Origin: Streptomyces sp. AC550_RSS872
GTDB taxonomy: Bacteria > Actinomycetota > Actinomycetes > Streptomycetales > Streptomycetaceae
NCBI RefSeq assembly: GCF_019049285.1
Contig: NZ_JAGMUL010000026.1
Span: forward strand, 248,001-312,000
Reading direction: 5' to 3'
DNA: 64,000 nt
The notes below the pieces were generated by a model. The model was not told the origin of the DNA, did not search any database, and saw nothing but the letters and a program-made list of their open reading frames with translations. Below, one piece after another: positions 1 through 10,039 of this stretch. The position numbers were made by a program, and so were the translations under genes. The number at the start of each line of letters is the position of its first letter. Position 1 is the stretch's first letter.

Positions 1-2
1 GG

Positions 3-134
3 CTGAACCGCGAGACCCCCCGCCGCAGCGCCCTGTACGGCACGATCGCCGGCGCCCACGCGTGCACAGTGCCGTCGACAGAGACGGATGCAATAGGGCC
101 GAACGAACTGCTCGGGCGCACTGCGACCCCCTGA
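3..134 (+). CDS. Possible 3' end of a gene entering from the left, product unknown
   Basis: One frame stays open from base 3 to a TGA at 132-134, giving about 43 residues with a fairly GC-rich third position. I do not recognise the product. Support is indirect: a dispersed Streptomyces repeat of a kind that usually sits just after a stop codon begins right after this TGA. It could equally be non-coding sequence downstream of the M1 peptidase gene on the other strand. Confidence 0.33.
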   Translation: MNRETPRRSALYGTIAGAHACTVPSTETDAIGPNELLGRTATP

Positions 135-188
135 GGAGCACGGGGAACTGCGCGATCAACCACGACGCAGCCGGCAGCCGCCCGACGA
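135..188 (+). repeat. Dispersed Streptomyces intergenic repeat (short form)
   Basis: The block contains CGGGGAACTGCGCGATC followed by AACCACGACGC. This matches, from memory, a short repeat found downstream of many Streptomyces genes (core GGGGAACTGCGCGACCAGCCACGAC). A related, longer form lies near base 8230 in the opposite orientation. Function is unknown; a 3'-end or terminator-associated role is inference. Confidence 0.5.
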
Positions 189-215
189 CATGACGCCGCG
201 CATCCAGCGGCGCAC

Positions 216-1748
216 TCAGCGCTCGTGCTCGTGCTCGTGATCGCGCTTGTGCTCGTGCTCGTGCACGTCATTGGTCGCAGCGATCTTCTTCCAGGACTTC
301 GGCTGCACCGGGACCCCGGCCACCTTCGCAACCGACGCCGCCCGAGCCGCGGCAGCACCCGGCTTCGACGGCTGGAACAGCCAGGTGCCGAAGAGCGCCG
401 CCAGCGGCTTCCTGGACACCTCCTCGGCGTACCGCTGGAAGTCGGCCACCGAGGCGTTGCCGTGGGCGTACTTCTGCGGCCAGCCCTTGAGGATGGCGAA
501 GAACGCGTCGTCACCGATCTCGTTGCGCAGCGCCTGAAGCGTCAGCGCACCCCGGTCGTAGACCGCGAGGTGGAACTGGTTCTCCGGCCCGGGATCACCG
601 GGCCGCACCTGCCAGAAGGCATCGTCGGCCGCACGTGAGGCGTACACGTAGTCGGCGATCTCCTGCGCCGTCCCCTCGCCCTCGTGCTCCGACCACAGCC
701 ACTGCGCGTACCGCGCGAAGCCCTCGTTGATCCAGATGTCCTTCCAGCCCTTGACGGACACCAGGTCGCCGTACCACTGGTGGGCCAGCTCATGGACGAC
801 GATGTTGGTGTTCGACCCGTTCGCGAAGTTCCGCGGGCTGTAGTACGGCCGGGTCTGCGTCTCCAGTGCGTACCCGGTGTCGGTGTTCGGCACATACCCG
901 CCGAGCGCGTTGTAGGGGTACGGCCCGAAGTACTCGCTCAGCCAGTCGGCGATCTCCCCGGTCCGCTCGATGCTCGCCTTCGCCGCACCGGCCTTGTCGC
1001 CCAGGTCCTTGCTGTAGGCGTTGATGACCGGAATGCCGCTCTCGCTCGTCCCCGTGGTCACGTCGAACCTGCCGACCGCGAGCGTGGCGAGATACGTCGC
1101 CTGCGGTTTGTCGGAGCGCCAGTTGTAGCGGGTCCAGCCCAGCCGTGAACTCGTCGACTGGAGCGTGCCGTTGGAGATGGCCTGCGTACCGTCCGGGACC
1201 TGCACCGACACGTCGAACGTCGCCTTGTCGAGCGGGTGGTCGTTGCTCGGGAACCACCACCAGGCGGCCTCGGGCTCGTTCGCCGCGGCGCCGCCGTCCG
1301 GAGTGCGGTGCCAGCTGGTGAAGCCGCCGTACGCCTCCTTCGACGACGGCACACCGCGGTAGCGCACGACGACCGTGATGGCCGTGCCCTTGGCCAGGGG
1401 GGCCTTCGGTGTGATCTCCAGCTCATGTTCGCCGGACGTCACGAACGACGCCTTCGCGCCATTGACCCGGACCTCGCTGACGTCCAGGAGGAAGTCCAGA
1501 TTGAACCGGGACAGATCCTGCGTGGTCCTCGCCAGCAGCGTCGCCGTCCCCTCCAACTCGTCCGTGGCCGGCTGGTACTTCAGCCGGAGGTCGTAGTGCG
1601 AGACGTCGTATCCGCCGTTGCCGTAGGCCGGGTAGTAGGGGTCGCCGATGCCCGGAGCGCCGGGGGAGGGGGTCGCGGCCGACGCCGGGATCGCCAGCAT
1701 CAGAGAGGCGGCTGCGAGCGCGCCCGGCGCCATGATTCTGCGGTGCAC
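216..1748 (-). CDS. Secreted M1-family zinc metallopeptidase
   Basis: Exported aminopeptidase-type enzyme, about 510 residues. I chose the GTG at 1748 because GGAG lies 5 bases upstream and it opens directly onto a signal peptide (VHRRIM, a hydrophobic stretch, then PASAA). The M1 zinc site is complete: HELAH at residues 319-323 and the third ligand Glu342 in NEGFARY. The N-terminal half is the usual beta-rich M1 domain; the protein stops soon after the catalytic domain, so it is the short secreted form rather than the roughly 850-residue PepN. The last 20 or so residues are unusual: a His/Glu/Asp-rich tail (HEHEHKRDHEHEHER) that looks metal-binding. It is divergent from the S15-M14 peptidase pair, suggesting joint use in peptide scavenging. 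Confidence 0.9.
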   Translation of the reverse strand: MHRRIMAPGALAAASLMLAIPASAATPSPGAPGIGDPYYPAYGNGGYDVSHYDLRLKYQPATDELEGTATLLARTTQDLSRFNLDFLLDVSEVRVNGAKASFVTSGEHELEITPKAPLAKGTAITVVVRYRGVPSSKEAYGGFTSWHRTPDGGAAANEPEAAWWWFPSNDHPLDKATFDVSVQVPDGTQAISNGTLQSTSSRLGWTRYNWRSDKPQATYLATLAVGRFDVTTGTSESGIPVINAYSKDLGDKAGAAKASIERTGEIADWLSEYFGPYPYNALGGYVPNTDTGYALETQTRPYYSPRNFANGSNTNIVVHELAHQWYGDLVSVKGWKDIWINEGFARYAQWLWSEHEGEGTAQEIADYVYASRAADDAFWQVRPGDPGPENQFHLAVYDRGALTLQALRNEIGDDAFFAILKGWPQKYAHGNASVADFQRYAEEVSRKPLAALFGTWLFQPSKPGAAAARAASVAKVAGVPVQPKSWKKIAATNDVHEHEHKRDHEHEHER

Positions 1749-1941
1749 GAAAGCTCCAAGTCGTAGGGGCCCGAAGTCTGTCCGGAGCCTATTCAGTACC
1801 TGTGGCTCCGATGTGTCCATGACCACCGCTGTCACACGATCGCCATTCGGCCGCAATGGGCGGACCCGCCCCAGGGGCGTTTATCGGCCACACCGGACCT
1901 CATACGCCATCAGCCGCCCTCTTCTGCACAGGAGTTCACCG

Positions 1942-3915
1942 ATGTACCGTCCGCGCATGCCGAAACGCATGCGCTTCACGATCTTCAGACAGCTCGCGGC
2001 GGCGGCCACAGCCGCCCTGCTGGCCACGTTCCTCGCCCCCGCCGCGGCGCAGGCCGCCGTCCCGCGGGAGAGCAAGCCGGTCTACTCGTACGAGAACGCC
2101 ATCCGCGAGGCCGTATGGGTGGACACGGGGCTCGATCTCGACCGCGACGGCCGGCACGACCGCGTCGCCGTCGACGTCGTCCGGCCCCGCGAGGCGGCCG
2201 CGCAGGGCCGCAAGGTGCCGGTCGTCATGGACGCCAGCCCCTACTACTCCTGCTGCGGGCGCGGCAACGAGAGCCAGAAGAAGACGTACGACGCGAACGG
2301 CGACGTCGTACAGATGCCGCTGTTCTACGACAACTACTTCGTGCCCCGCGGCTACGCCTTCGTCGGCGTCGACCTCGCCGGCACCAACCGCTCCGACGGC
2401 TGCGTGGACGTCGGCGGCCGCTCCGACATCCTCTCCGCGAAGGCCGTCGTCGACTGGCTGAACGGCCGCGCCAAGGCGTACACGACCCGCACCGGCACCA
2501 CCAAGGCCCAAGCGACCTGGACCAACGGCCGCACCGGAATGATCGGCAAGAGCTGGGACGGCACCATCGCCAACGGCGTCGCCGCCACCGGCGTCGAGGG
2601 CCTGAAGACCATCGTCCCGATCAGCGCCATCTCGTCCTGGTACGACTACTACTTCCAGCAGGGCGCCCCGCTCTACGATTCCGGCCCCGACGCGCTGTCC
2701 GACTACGTCAACAGCCCCGACGCCCGAGCCAAGTGCGCCGCTGTCCAGCAGAAGCTCGTCGACGGGGCCCCGCGCACCGGCGACTGGACGCCCCTGTGGA
2801 CCGAGCGGGACTACGTGAAGGACGCCCGCAAGGTAAGGGCCAGCGTCTTCCTGATCCACGGCATGCAGGACCTCAACGTGCGGATGAAGCACGTCGGCCA
2901 GTGGTGGGACGCCCTCGCGAAGAACGGCGTCGAGCGCAAGATCTGGCTCTCCCAGACCGGCCATGTCGACCCGTTCGACTTCCGCCGCGCCGAGTGGGTC
3001 GAGACCCTGCACCGCTGGTTCGACCACGAACTCCTCGGCTACGACAACGGCATCGACCGTGAGCCGATGGCCGACATCGAACGCCACCCCGACCAGTGGG
3101 TCACCTCCAAGGTCTGGCCGCCGCGCGGCACCGACACGACCACCCTGCGCCCCGCCCAGGGCAGCCAGGCCGGCGTCGGCACCCTCGGCCTGCGTCAGGG
3201 CAAGGGCACCGAGACCTTCACCGACGACCCGCAGCGCGGCGAGACCGACTGGGCCGCACACATCGACCGGTCCACCCCCGACAAGGCGGGCTTCATCACC
3301 AAGCCGCTCACCCGTGACCTGCGTCTGTCCGGCTCCTCCGAGGTCACCGTCACCGCGACCCCGACCACCTCGACGGCACACCTCTCCGCCGTGCTCGTGG
3401 ACCTCGGCCCCGACACCATCCGCGACTACGCGGTGAGCGGTGAGGGCATCAGCACGCTCACCGACCGCACCTGCTGGGGCTTGAGCACCACCGGCGACAG
3501 CGCCTGCTTCAAGGAGACGAAGGCCAAGACCGCCGACGTCGACTACACGGTCGTCAGCCGCGGCTGGGCCGACCTGGGGAACTACGCCTCGGACCGCAAG
3601 GGCGTACCGCTCACCCCGGGCAAGGCGTACACGATCACCCTCGACCTGGCGGCCACCGACCACGTCGTCCCGGCCGGCCACCGTCTCGCCCTGATCGTCG
3701 CGGGAACGGACAAGGACCTGATCGACCCGCCGTCGACCAAGCCGACCCTCACCGTCGACCTCTCCCGCACGAAGGCCCGCGTCCCGCTGGTGGGCGGCGC
3801 CCACGCCTTCGCCCGCGCCACGGCGGGATCCGTCGCCGCGACTCCCGAGACCAGGCCCCTCGACGGCGTGGCCCCGCCGCGCACCGCCCAGCGCATCCCG
3901 GAGGGAGGCCGGTGA
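1942..3915 (+). CDS. Secreted S15-type Xaa-Pro dipeptidyl-peptidase
   Basis: Alpha/beta-hydrolase of the S15/CocE family, 657 residues, expected to release Xaa-Pro dipeptides or act on related acyl-peptide substrates outside the cell. The ATG is preceded by AGGAG at 7 bases and starts a Sec-type signal peptide (basic start, hydrophobic run, AAAQAA). The catalytic triad is visible: Ser204 in GKSWDG, Asp310 in HGMQDLNV and His341 in TGHVD. The C-terminal 200 residues form the family's jelly-roll domain. Its stop codon overlaps the GTG of the M14 carboxypeptidase gene (GTGA), so the two are translationally coupled. An upstream extension of the frame exists but lacks a ribosome site and would hide the signal peptide. 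Confidence 0.9.
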   Translation: MYRPRMPKRMRFTIFRQLAAAATAALLATFLAPAAAQAAVPRESKPVYSYENAIREAVWVDTGLDLDRDGRHDRVAVDVVRPREAAAQGRKVPVVMDASPYYSCCGRGNESQKKTYDANGDVVQMPLFYDNYFVPRGYAFVGVDLAGTNRSDGCVDVGGRSDILSAKAVVDWLNGRAKAYTTRTGTTKAQATWTNGRTGMIGKSWDGTIANGVAATGVEGLKTIVPISAISSWYDYYFQQGAPLYDSGPDALSDYVNSPDARAKCAAVQQKLVDGAPRTGDWTPLWTERDYVKDARKVRASVFLIHGMQDLNVRMKHVGQWWDALAKNGVERKIWLSQTGHVDPFDFRRAEWVETLHRWFDHELLGYDNGIDREPMADIERHPDQWVTSKVWPPRGTDTTTLRPAQGSQAGVGTLGLRQGKGTETFTDDPQRGETDWAAHIDRSTPDKAGFITKPLTRDLRLSGSSEVTVTATPTTSTAHLSAVLVDLGPDTIRDYAVSGEGISTLTDRTCWGLSTTGDSACFKETKAKTADVDYTVVSRGWADLGNYASDRKGVPLTPGKAYTITLDLAATDHVVPAGHRLALIVAGTDKDLIDPPSTKPTLTVDLSRTKARVPLVGGAHAFARATAGSVAATPETRPLDGVAPPRTAQRIPEGGR

Positions 3916-5210
3916 CCCGTACCCCTACCCGTACCCGAACCCGCACCCTGACCCTCGCCGCCGGGGCCCTCGCCGCGTCCCTCGTGGCGGTGCCCGCCCA
4001 GGCGGCCGACTCCCCGCCCCGCACCGGCTTCGAGCAGTCGAACGGCGCCCGCTGGACCAGCCAGCAGGAGGAGCAGAGCTTCCTCAGGGCCGTCGACAGG
4101 GCGAGCGACCGGGTCTCCGTCACCCGCGTCGGTACGACGAAGCAGGACCGTCCGCTCCAGCTGGTCCGGATCGGCACCCGCCCCGCCCCGAACAAGGTGC
4201 TGCTGGTGTGCAGCCAGCACGGCGACGAACCGTCCGGCCGCGAGGCCTGTCTTTCCACCGTCCGCGATCTGGCCTACGCCAAGGACCGCCAGACCCGGCG
4301 CTTCCTGGAGCGCACCACCCTGCTGGTCGTGCCCACCGCCAACCCCGACGGCCGGGCCGCCGACACCCGGGGCAACAGCGACGGCGTGGACATCAACCGC
4401 GACCACCTCGCGCTGCGGACCGCCGAGGGCCGCGCCATGGCCGCGGTCGTCCGCGACCAACGCCCCGACGTGATCTACGACCTGCACGAGTACGGCGCAA
4501 CACCGCAGTACTACGACAAGGACCTGTTCGACCTGTGGCCGCGCAACCTCAACACGGACGCGCACGTCCACGACGAGGCGCAGACCCTGTCCCGGGCCTA
4601 TGTGCGCCCCGCCGCGACCGGCTCCGGCTACTCGACGGGCACGTACGGCATCTGGACCGACCCCGTGACGGGCGAACCGATCAAGCAGGTCGCCGGTGAC
4701 GGACAGGAACGCATTCTGCGGAACATGTCCGGCATCAAGCACTCGGTGGGCCTGCTCATCGAGAGCCGCGTCGACCCCCTGACCGAGGAGGAGAAGGCCG
4801 ACGCATCGCTCAACAACCGGCGTCGGGTGTACTCCCAACTGGCCGCGCTGGACGGCCTGTTCGACTTCACCGACGTCCGTCGCCGACAGGTCGAGACGGC
4901 GACCGGCACGGCCCGTCTCGCGGGCTTCGCCGACACCGGGCCCGTCTACGTCGGCGGCGCCGACAACGACGAGCCCGAGCCCGCCGAGGTGATCCAGGAC
5001 CCGCCCTGCGGCTACCGGCTCACCACCGACCAGTACCGGCAGGTGAAGGACGAACTGGCGCTGCACGGAGTGAAGTCCAGGGCGACCTCCACCGGCGCCC
5101 TGGTCCCGCTCCGCCAGTCCCTGCGCAACCTCGTCCCGCTGCTCCTCGACGAGCGCGCCCCGTACCGCATCACGGCCGGTCAACCCGACACCCACTGCAC
5201 AAACGGCTGA
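3912..5210 (+). CDS. Secreted M14-family zinc carboxypeptidase
   Basis: Exported zinc carboxypeptidase of 432 residues. The N-terminus is a Thr/Arg-rich segment followed by a hydrophobic core and an AQAA cleavage site. M14 residues can be picked out: His103 and Glu106 in [10 protein letters not shown], His192 in DLHEYG, and a likely catalytic Glu284 in LLIESR. The GTG start overlaps the TGA of the S15 gene by three bases. Together with the M1 enzyme across the divergent promoter region the set could strip peptides from the N-terminus, at proline, and from the C-terminus. An oddity is the low-complexity (PTRT)n start, encoded by near-repeats. Confidence 0.86.
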   Translation: MTRTPTRTRTRTLTLAAGALAASLVAVPAQAADSPPRTGFEQSNGARWTSQQEEQSFLRAVDRASDRVSVTRVGTTKQDRPLQLVRIGTRPAPNKVLLVCSQHGDEPSGREACLSTVRDLAYAKDRQTRRFLERTTLLVVPTANPDGRAADTRGNSDGVDINRDHLALRTAEGRAMAAVVRDQRPDVIYDLHEYGATPQYYDKDLFDLWPRNLNTDAHVHDEAQTLSRAYVRPAATGSGYSTGTYGIWTDPVTGEPIKQVAGDGQERILRNMSGIKHSVGLLIESRVDPLTEEEKADASLNNRRRVYSQLAALDGLFDFTDVRRRQVETATGTARLAGFADTGPVYVGGADNDEPEPAEVIQDPPCGYRLTTDQYRQVKDELALHGVKSRATSTGALVPLRQSLRNLVPLLLDERAPYRITAGQPDTHCTNG

Positions 5211-5289
5211 GATCGACGGGATCTGTGGTAGGTCCTGGGAGACGACGTGGAACCGGCGTATCCACCGTTCACCGGGGAAGGTGCCGCAG

Positions 5290-6993
5290 ATGACTGAGGA
5301 TCTGAAGAAGAGAGGTGGCCGGGAAGGTCCGTCGGACGTTTCCGGCCACCCCAGCACAGACCGAGTGGTGTTCGGCGTCACCGCCGCCATCACCGTGGCT
5401 TTCGTGATCTGGGGCTGGGCTGCCACGGACTCGCTGGAGAGCGTGTCCACGAAGATGCTGAACGGCCTGATCCACAACGGCGGCTGGGCCTTCATGCTCG
5501 CCGCCTCGTGCTTCGTGGTGTTCGCGCTGTGGCTCGCGATCAGCCGCTACGGCCGCATCCACCTCGGCGCCGAGGGCGAGAAACCGGAGTTCAAGACCGT
5601 CTCCTGGGTCGCGATGATGTTCAGCGCCGGCATGGGCATCGGCCTGATGTTCTACGGCGTCAGCGAGCCGCTCTCGCACTACACGACCCCGCCCCCGGGC
5701 GCGAACCCCGCCAACTCCGGCGAACGCATGGAGACGGCGATGGCCACCACCCTCTTCCACTGGACGCTGCACCCCTGGGCGATCTACGCGGTGGTCGGAC
5801 TCGGCATCGCCTACAGCACCTTCCGTAAACGCCGGCGCCAGACCATAAGCGCGGTCTTCACCCCGCTGATCGGGGAGAAGCACGCGAACGGCGCCGGCGG
5901 CCGGGTGATCGACATTCTCGCGATCATCGCCACCGTCTTCGGCTCCGCGGCCTCCCTGGGCCTGGGCGCCCTCCAGATCGGCTCCGGATTCCAGGAACTG
6001 GACTGGATGGACGACGTGAGCACCGGCCTGCTCGTCGCGATCATCGCGGTGCTGACCCTCGCCTTCGTGGCCTCCGCCATCTCCGGCATCGAGCGGGGCA
6101 TCCAGTGGCTGTCCAACACCAACATGGTGCTCGCCCTGATCCTCGCGCTCTTCGTGTTCATCGCGGGCCCCACGATCATCGTGCTCGACCTGCTGCCCAC
6201 CTCGATCTTCGCCTACCTCGGCGACCTGCCCCAGCTCGCCGGCCGCACCGAGGCCAGCGGCGGCGAGGGCGTCGCGGACTGGCTCGGCAGCTGGACCGTC
6301 TTCTACTGGGCCTGGTGGATCTCCTGGACGCCGTTCGTCGGCATGTTCATCGCCCGGATCAGCCGCGGCCGCACCATCCGCCAGTTCGTCGGTGGCGTCA
6401 TCCTCGTGCCCAGCACCGTCAGCCTGATCTGGTTCGCGATCTTCGGCGGTACGGCCATGAAGCTGAAGGAGGGCGGCGCGCTCGGCGGCGAGGAGACCCC
6501 CGAGGGCCAACTCTTCGGCGTCCTCCAGGAGTTCCCCATCGCCACCGCCACCAGCCTGCTGGTGATGATCCTCGTCGGCATCTTCTTCGTCTCCGGAGCC
6601 GACGCCGCCTCCATCGTGATGGGCACCCTCTCCCAGAAGGGAGCCCTGGAACCCGGCCGCTTCGTCGTCGTGTTCTGGGGTGTGGTGACCGGAGCCGTCG
6701 CCGCCATCATGCTCCTCGTCGGCAGCGGCCAGGGCGACGCGCTCACCGGCCTACAGAACCTCACGATCCTGGCCGCGGCGCCGTTCGTCCTCGTGATGAT
6801 CGGCATGTGCGTCGCCCTCATGCGCGACCTGCGCCGGGACCCGATCATCGTGCGCAACGAGATGGGTTCGGAGGCCGTCGAACTCGCCGTGATCGAGGGC
6901 CACAAGAGGTACGACGGCGACTTCGAGATCAGGGTCGGTCCGGGCCCCGGCACGGAGACGGAGGGCGACCCACTGGGCCACGACCACGGCTGA
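5290..6993 (+). CDS. BCCT-family transporter (betaine/choline/carnitine type)
   Basis: Twelve-helix secondary transporter, 567 residues, for quaternary-ammonium compounds such as choline or glycine betaine. Family signatures are clear: GMGIGLMFYGVSEPL near residue 115 and the tryptophan-rich segment FYWAWWISWTPFVGMFIAR near residue 340, which forms part of the substrate box. The ATG at 5290 has GGGGAAGG 8 bases upstream; an in-frame GTG 9 bases earlier is less well placed. The hydrophilic C-terminal tail may be regulatory, as in osmosensing BCCT proteins. The gene follows the M14 peptidase on the same strand after 79 bases and ends at a strong hairpin. The exact substrate cannot be read from the sequence. 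Confidence 0.92.
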   Translation: MTEDLKKRGGREGPSDVSGHPSTDRVVFGVTAAITVAFVIWGWAATDSLESVSTKMLNGLIHNGGWAFMLAASCFVVFALWLAISRYGRIHLGAEGEKPEFKTVSWVAMMFSAGMGIGLMFYGVSEPLSHYTTPPPGANPANSGERMETAMATTLFHWTLHPWAIYAVVGLGIAYSTFRKRRRQTISAVFTPLIGEKHANGAGGRVIDILAIIATVFGSAASLGLGALQIGSGFQELDWMDDVSTGLLVAIIAVLTLAFVASAISGIERGIQWLSNTNMVLALILALFVFIAGPTIIVLDLLPTSIFAYLGDLPQLAGRTEASGGEGVADWLGSWTVFYWAWWISWTPFVGMFIARISRGRTIRQFVGGVILVPSTVSLIWFAIFGGTAMKLKEGGALGGEETPEGQLFGVLQEFPIATATSLLVMILVGIFFVSGADAASIVMGTLSQKGALEPGRFVVVFWGVVTGAVAAIMLLVGSGQGDALTGLQNLTILAAAPFVLVMIGMCVALMRDLRRDPIIVRNEMGSEAVELAVIEGHKRYDGDFEIRVGPGPGTETEGDPLGHDHG

Positions 6994-7000
6994 CCGGGGC

Positions 7001-7047
7001 ACCTGGGGGCGGAGAAGGCGTCAGGACGGCCTCCTGCGCCCCCAGGT
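7001..7047 (+). terminator. Terminator hairpin after the BCCT gene
   Basis: An 11-bp perfect stem, ACCTGGGGGCG (7001-7011) with CGCCCCCAGGT (7037-7047), encloses further pairing (AGGC/GCCT). It starts a few bases after the BCCT stop. There is no U-tract, which is normal for Streptomyces. Confidence 0.7.
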
Positions 7048-7148
7048 CCATCAACGCGCCCCCGGCAATCCCTGAGGTGGAGCCGGGACGATGAGCGGAA
7101 TATGTCATGCCGCGCTCATATCGGTCCCGTCCTGGGGATACTCACACC

Positions 7149-8171
7149 ATGTCTGCCGAGTACGCGACCTTCGGCCTGGCACCGGCGATGCGTGCCGGTG
7201 GCGTCCTCGCCAACGGTGACTACCAGGTGCACCGGGACTTCGTGGACTTCATCGTCGACGGACGCCCGCTGCTGTTCCAGCTCTCCGACCTCGACGCCGT
7301 CTCCCCGCTGGCCTCCGACGTCCCGCCCGCCATCTTCACCGCCCAGGTCCGCAGCCTGCTCCTGGAGGCGGAGGCCCCGCTTCCAGGCGGCCGGTACGTC
7401 ATCTACGGATGCCCCGACTGCGAGGACCTCGCCTGCGGCGCGGTCACCGCGCTCATCGACCAGGACGGCGACGACTACATCTGGCGGGACTTCGCCTGGC
7501 AGACCGACGAACACGCCGACCTGGAGCTCAACGGCTACCACGGCATCGGCCCCTTCCGCTTCCGCGCCGCCGAGTACCGCGCGGCGCTCGGCTCCCTCCT
7601 CGACCGCGACGCCGCGGCGCCGCGGCGCCGCGTACTCCTCATCGGCGCCCGCGTCGCCGTCCTTGCCAAGCTCGCCGCCGCCCTGCGCACCATCGGCATC
7701 GGCGCCGAGATCACCCACGACGTGAGCGGAGTCGCAGCCGACGAACTGCGCACCTACGGCGCCGTCGCCTTCGGCCGCGGCATCGGCGTGGAGCAGCGCG
7801 CCGCCGTACGCCGCGCCTTCACGGACGCCGGGGTCGAGGTGGCGTACGTCGACGGCCTCGCGCCGATCGTGCCGTTGCTGGTCGCGCAGATCGAACACGC
7901 CCTGGACCGCAGCCCTGCCGAACAGCGCCGGCTGATCCGGCTGGTGGCCGCCGACGGGGAGGCGGGGGTCGAGGTCACCTCGCGGTGCCGGGTTCGCCTC
8001 ACCGCGTATCGCGTCGACCGGCTGTACCGGACCCATGCGCATGAGGTGTTCGACGGGGTGCTGGAGGCGGGGCGGCATCGGATCGCGCTGGATGCGCGGG
8101 CCGTGAAAGGGGAGTCGTTCGTTGTGGCTCGCACGTCGGGGAGTGTGTTGGTGGAGGCCATGGCGCGGTAG
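7149..8171 (+). CDS. Conserved actinomycete protein of unknown function
   Basis: A 340-residue soluble protein that I do not recognise as a named family. Visible features: a CxxC-like cluster around residue 85 (YGCPDCEDLACG) that could bind a metal or a disulfide, and a central segment starting RRVLLIGARVAVLAKLAAAL that has a Rossmann-like hydrophobic-strand/helix pattern but no complete GxGxxG. I used ATG 7149, with GGGGA 10 bases upstream; an in-frame upstream start at 7107 lacks a ribosome site. It stands alone between the BCCT terminator and a dispersed repeat, so context gives no function. An oxidoreductase-like role has been assigned to similar proteins but I see no proof here. Confidence 0.75.
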   Translation: MSAEYATFGLAPAMRAGGVLANGDYQVHRDFVDFIVDGRPLLFQLSDLDAVSPLASDVPPAIFTAQVRSLLLEAEAPLPGGRYVIYGCPDCEDLACGAVTALIDQDGDDYIWRDFAWQTDEHADLELNGYHGIGPFRFRAAEYRAALGSLLDRDAAAPRRRVLLIGARVAVLAKLAAALRTIGIGAEITHDVSGVAADELRTYGAVAFGRGIGVEQRAAVRRAFTDAGVEVAYVDGLAPIVPLLVAQIEHALDRSPAEQRRLIRLVAADGEAGVEVTSRCRVRLTAYRVDRLYRTHAHEVFDGVLEAGRHRIALDARAVKGESFVVARTSGSVLVEAMAR

Positions 8172-8228
8172 CGGTCGGCTCGGTGTCGCGAGAGGGGGTG
8201 CCCCGTCGTCCCGTCACGCGTCTGCCGG

Positions 8229-8290
8229 TCCGTCGTGGCTGGTCGCGCCCACGCGGCGGAGCCGCACATCGATACAGCCCCGCGCCCCTT
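8229..8290 (-). repeat. Dispersed Streptomyces intergenic repeat (long form with internal hairpin)
   Basis: Read on the minus strand it runs from GGGGCGCGGGGCTGTATCGA through GCGGCTCCGCCGC (a small hairpin) to GCGCGACCAGCCACGACG. This is, from memory, a common dispersed Streptomyces element. It lies between the unknown protein and the ABC-F gene and shares its 3' half with the repeat at 135-188. Confidence 0.6.
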
Positions 8291-8373
8291 GGGGGCGTTG
8301 CCCGCCCCGGCGATCTTGTGCGCCGGGAAACGCCGACGCGTCCGAGGGAGCGCGCGCATTAGGATCGCTCCCT

Positions 8374-10014
8374 GTGACCGCAACCCTCGTCGTCAAGAAT
8401 CTCGCCGCCGGACACGGTGACCGTTCCCTGTTCAGTGGGCTCGACCTCGTCGTGGCGCCCGGCGACGTGATCGGGCTGGTCGGGGCCAACGGCGCGGGCA
8501 AGTCCACGCTGCTGCGGCTGCTCGCCGGGCTGCTCGTACCGGAGGAGGGCGAGCTGCGGCTGTCCCCGCCGACCGCGACCGTGGGCCACCTCCCGCAGGA
8601 GCCCGAGCGGCGTCCCGGCGAGACCGTCCGGGCGTTCCTGGCCCGCCGCACCGGAGTCGCCGAGGCCCAGCGGGTGATGGACGAGGCGACGCAGGCCCTC
8701 GTCGAAGGGGCACCCGGCGCGGACGACGCGTACGCCACGAGCCTGGAGCGCTGGCTGGACCTGGGCGGCGCCGACCTCGACGAGCGGGCCGAGGAGGTCG
8801 CCGACTCGCTGGGACTGGCGGTCGACCTGGACCAGCCGATGACGTCCCTGTCGGGCGGACAGGCGGCCCGCGCGGGGCTGGCCTCGCTCCTGTTGTCCCG
8901 CTACGACATCTTCCTGCTGGACGAGCCGACGAACGACCTCGACCTCGACGGCCTGGAGCGCCTGGAGCGCTTCGTCGGCGGTCTGCGTGCCGGGACCGTG
9001 GTCGTCAGCCATGACCGCGAGTTCCTCACCCGCACCGTCACCAAGGTCCTCGAACTCGACCTCGCCCAGCAGCAGATCAACCTCTACGGCGGCGGCTACG
9101 AGGCCTACCTGGAGGAACGCGAGGTGGCCCGCCGGCACGCCCGCGACGACTACGAGGAGTACGCCGACAAGAAGTCCGCCCTCCAGGACCGGGCACAGAT
9201 GCAGCGCTCCTGGATGGACAAGGGCGTCAAGAACGCCCGGCGCAAGGCGAACAACGACAACGACAAGATCGGCCGCAAGTTCCGCAGCGAGGCCAGCGAG
9301 AAGCAGGCCGCGAAGGCCCGCCAGACCCAGCGCATGATCGAGCGTCTGGATGTCGTCGAGGAACCGCGCAAGGAGTGGGAACTGCGCATGGAGATCGCGT
9401 CGGCGCCCCGCTCGGGGGCGGTGGTCGCTACCCTGCGGGACGCCGAGGTACGACGCGGCGACTTCACCCTGGGCCCGGTGTCCCTCCAGATCGACTGGGC
9501 GGACCGGGTGGCGGTCACCGGCGCCAACGGCGCGGGCAAGTCGACGCTGCTGGCTGCCCTGCTGGGCCGCGTCCCGCTGACCGCGGGGCAGGCGCACGTC
9601 GGCTCCGGCGTGCTCATCGGCGAGGTCGACCAGGCCCGCAAGCTCTTCCACGGCGAGGAGTCCCTGCTGGACGCCTTCTGCGCCGCGGTCCCGGACACCG
9701 AACCGGCGGAAGTCCGCACCCTCCTGGCCAAGTTCGGCCTGAAGGCGGAGCACGTCCTGCGCTCGGCGGCCACCCTGTCCCCGGGCGAACGGACCCGCGC
9801 GGCCCTCGCCCTCCTCCAGGGCAAGGGCGTCAACCTCCTCGTCCTGGACGAACCCACCAACCACCTCGACCTGCCGGCCATCGAGCAGCTGGAATCGGCC
9901 CTGGACGCCTACGAGGGCACGCTGCTCCTGGTCACCCACGACCGCCGGATGCTCGACGCCGTCCGCGTCACCCGCCGTCTGGAGGTCGCCGACGGCAAGG
10001 TGACCGAACGCTAG
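8374..10014 (+). CDS. ABC-F family ATPase
   Basis: Soluble protein with two ABC ATPase domains and no membrane segments, 546 residues. Domain one has Walker A GANGAGKST (Lys43), signature LSGGQ at 159-163 and Walker B ending in LLDEPTNDLD (Glu184). Domain two has a second GANGAGKST (Lys389), the variant signature LSPGE and LVLDEPTNHLD. Between them is a long charged linker of about 80 residues (roughly 245-330), the part that in ABC-F proteins reaches into the ribosome. Members act in translation or give ribosome protection against antibiotics; nothing here decides between a housekeeping and a resistance role. The GTG start has AGGA 9 bases upstream and gives the standard N-terminus. Confidence 0.88.
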   Translation: MTATLVVKNLAAGHGDRSLFSGLDLVVAPGDVIGLVGANGAGKSTLLRLLAGLLVPEEGELRLSPPTATVGHLPQEPERRPGETVRAFLARRTGVAEAQRVMDEATQALVEGAPGADDAYATSLERWLDLGGADLDERAEEVADSLGLAVDLDQPMTSLSGGQAARAGLASLLLSRYDIFLLDEPTNDLDLDGLERLERFVGGLRAGTVVVSHDREFLTRTVTKVLELDLAQQQINLYGGGYEAYLEEREVARRHARDDYEEYADKKSALQDRAQMQRSWMDKGVKNARRKANNDNDKIGRKFRSEASEKQAAKARQTQRMIERLDVVEEPRKEWELRMEIASAPRSGAVVATLRDAEVRRGDFTLGPVSLQIDWADRVAVTGANGAGKSTLLAALLGRVPLTAGQAHVGSGVLIGEVDQARKLFHGEESLLDAFCAAVPDTEPAEVRTLLAKFGLKAEHVLRSAATLSPGERTRAALALLQGKGVNLLVLDEPTNHLDLPAIEQLESALDAYEGTLLLVTHDRRMLDAVRVTRRLEVADGKVTER

Positions 10015-10039
10015 GCCCGGTGCTCGGGGGGCGGGTGTG

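Noticed and set aside
3582..5495. 637-codon minus-strand frame opposite the M14 peptidase
   Set aside because: Repetitive Gly/Val/Asp-rich translation with no family features; antisense of a well-supported gene.
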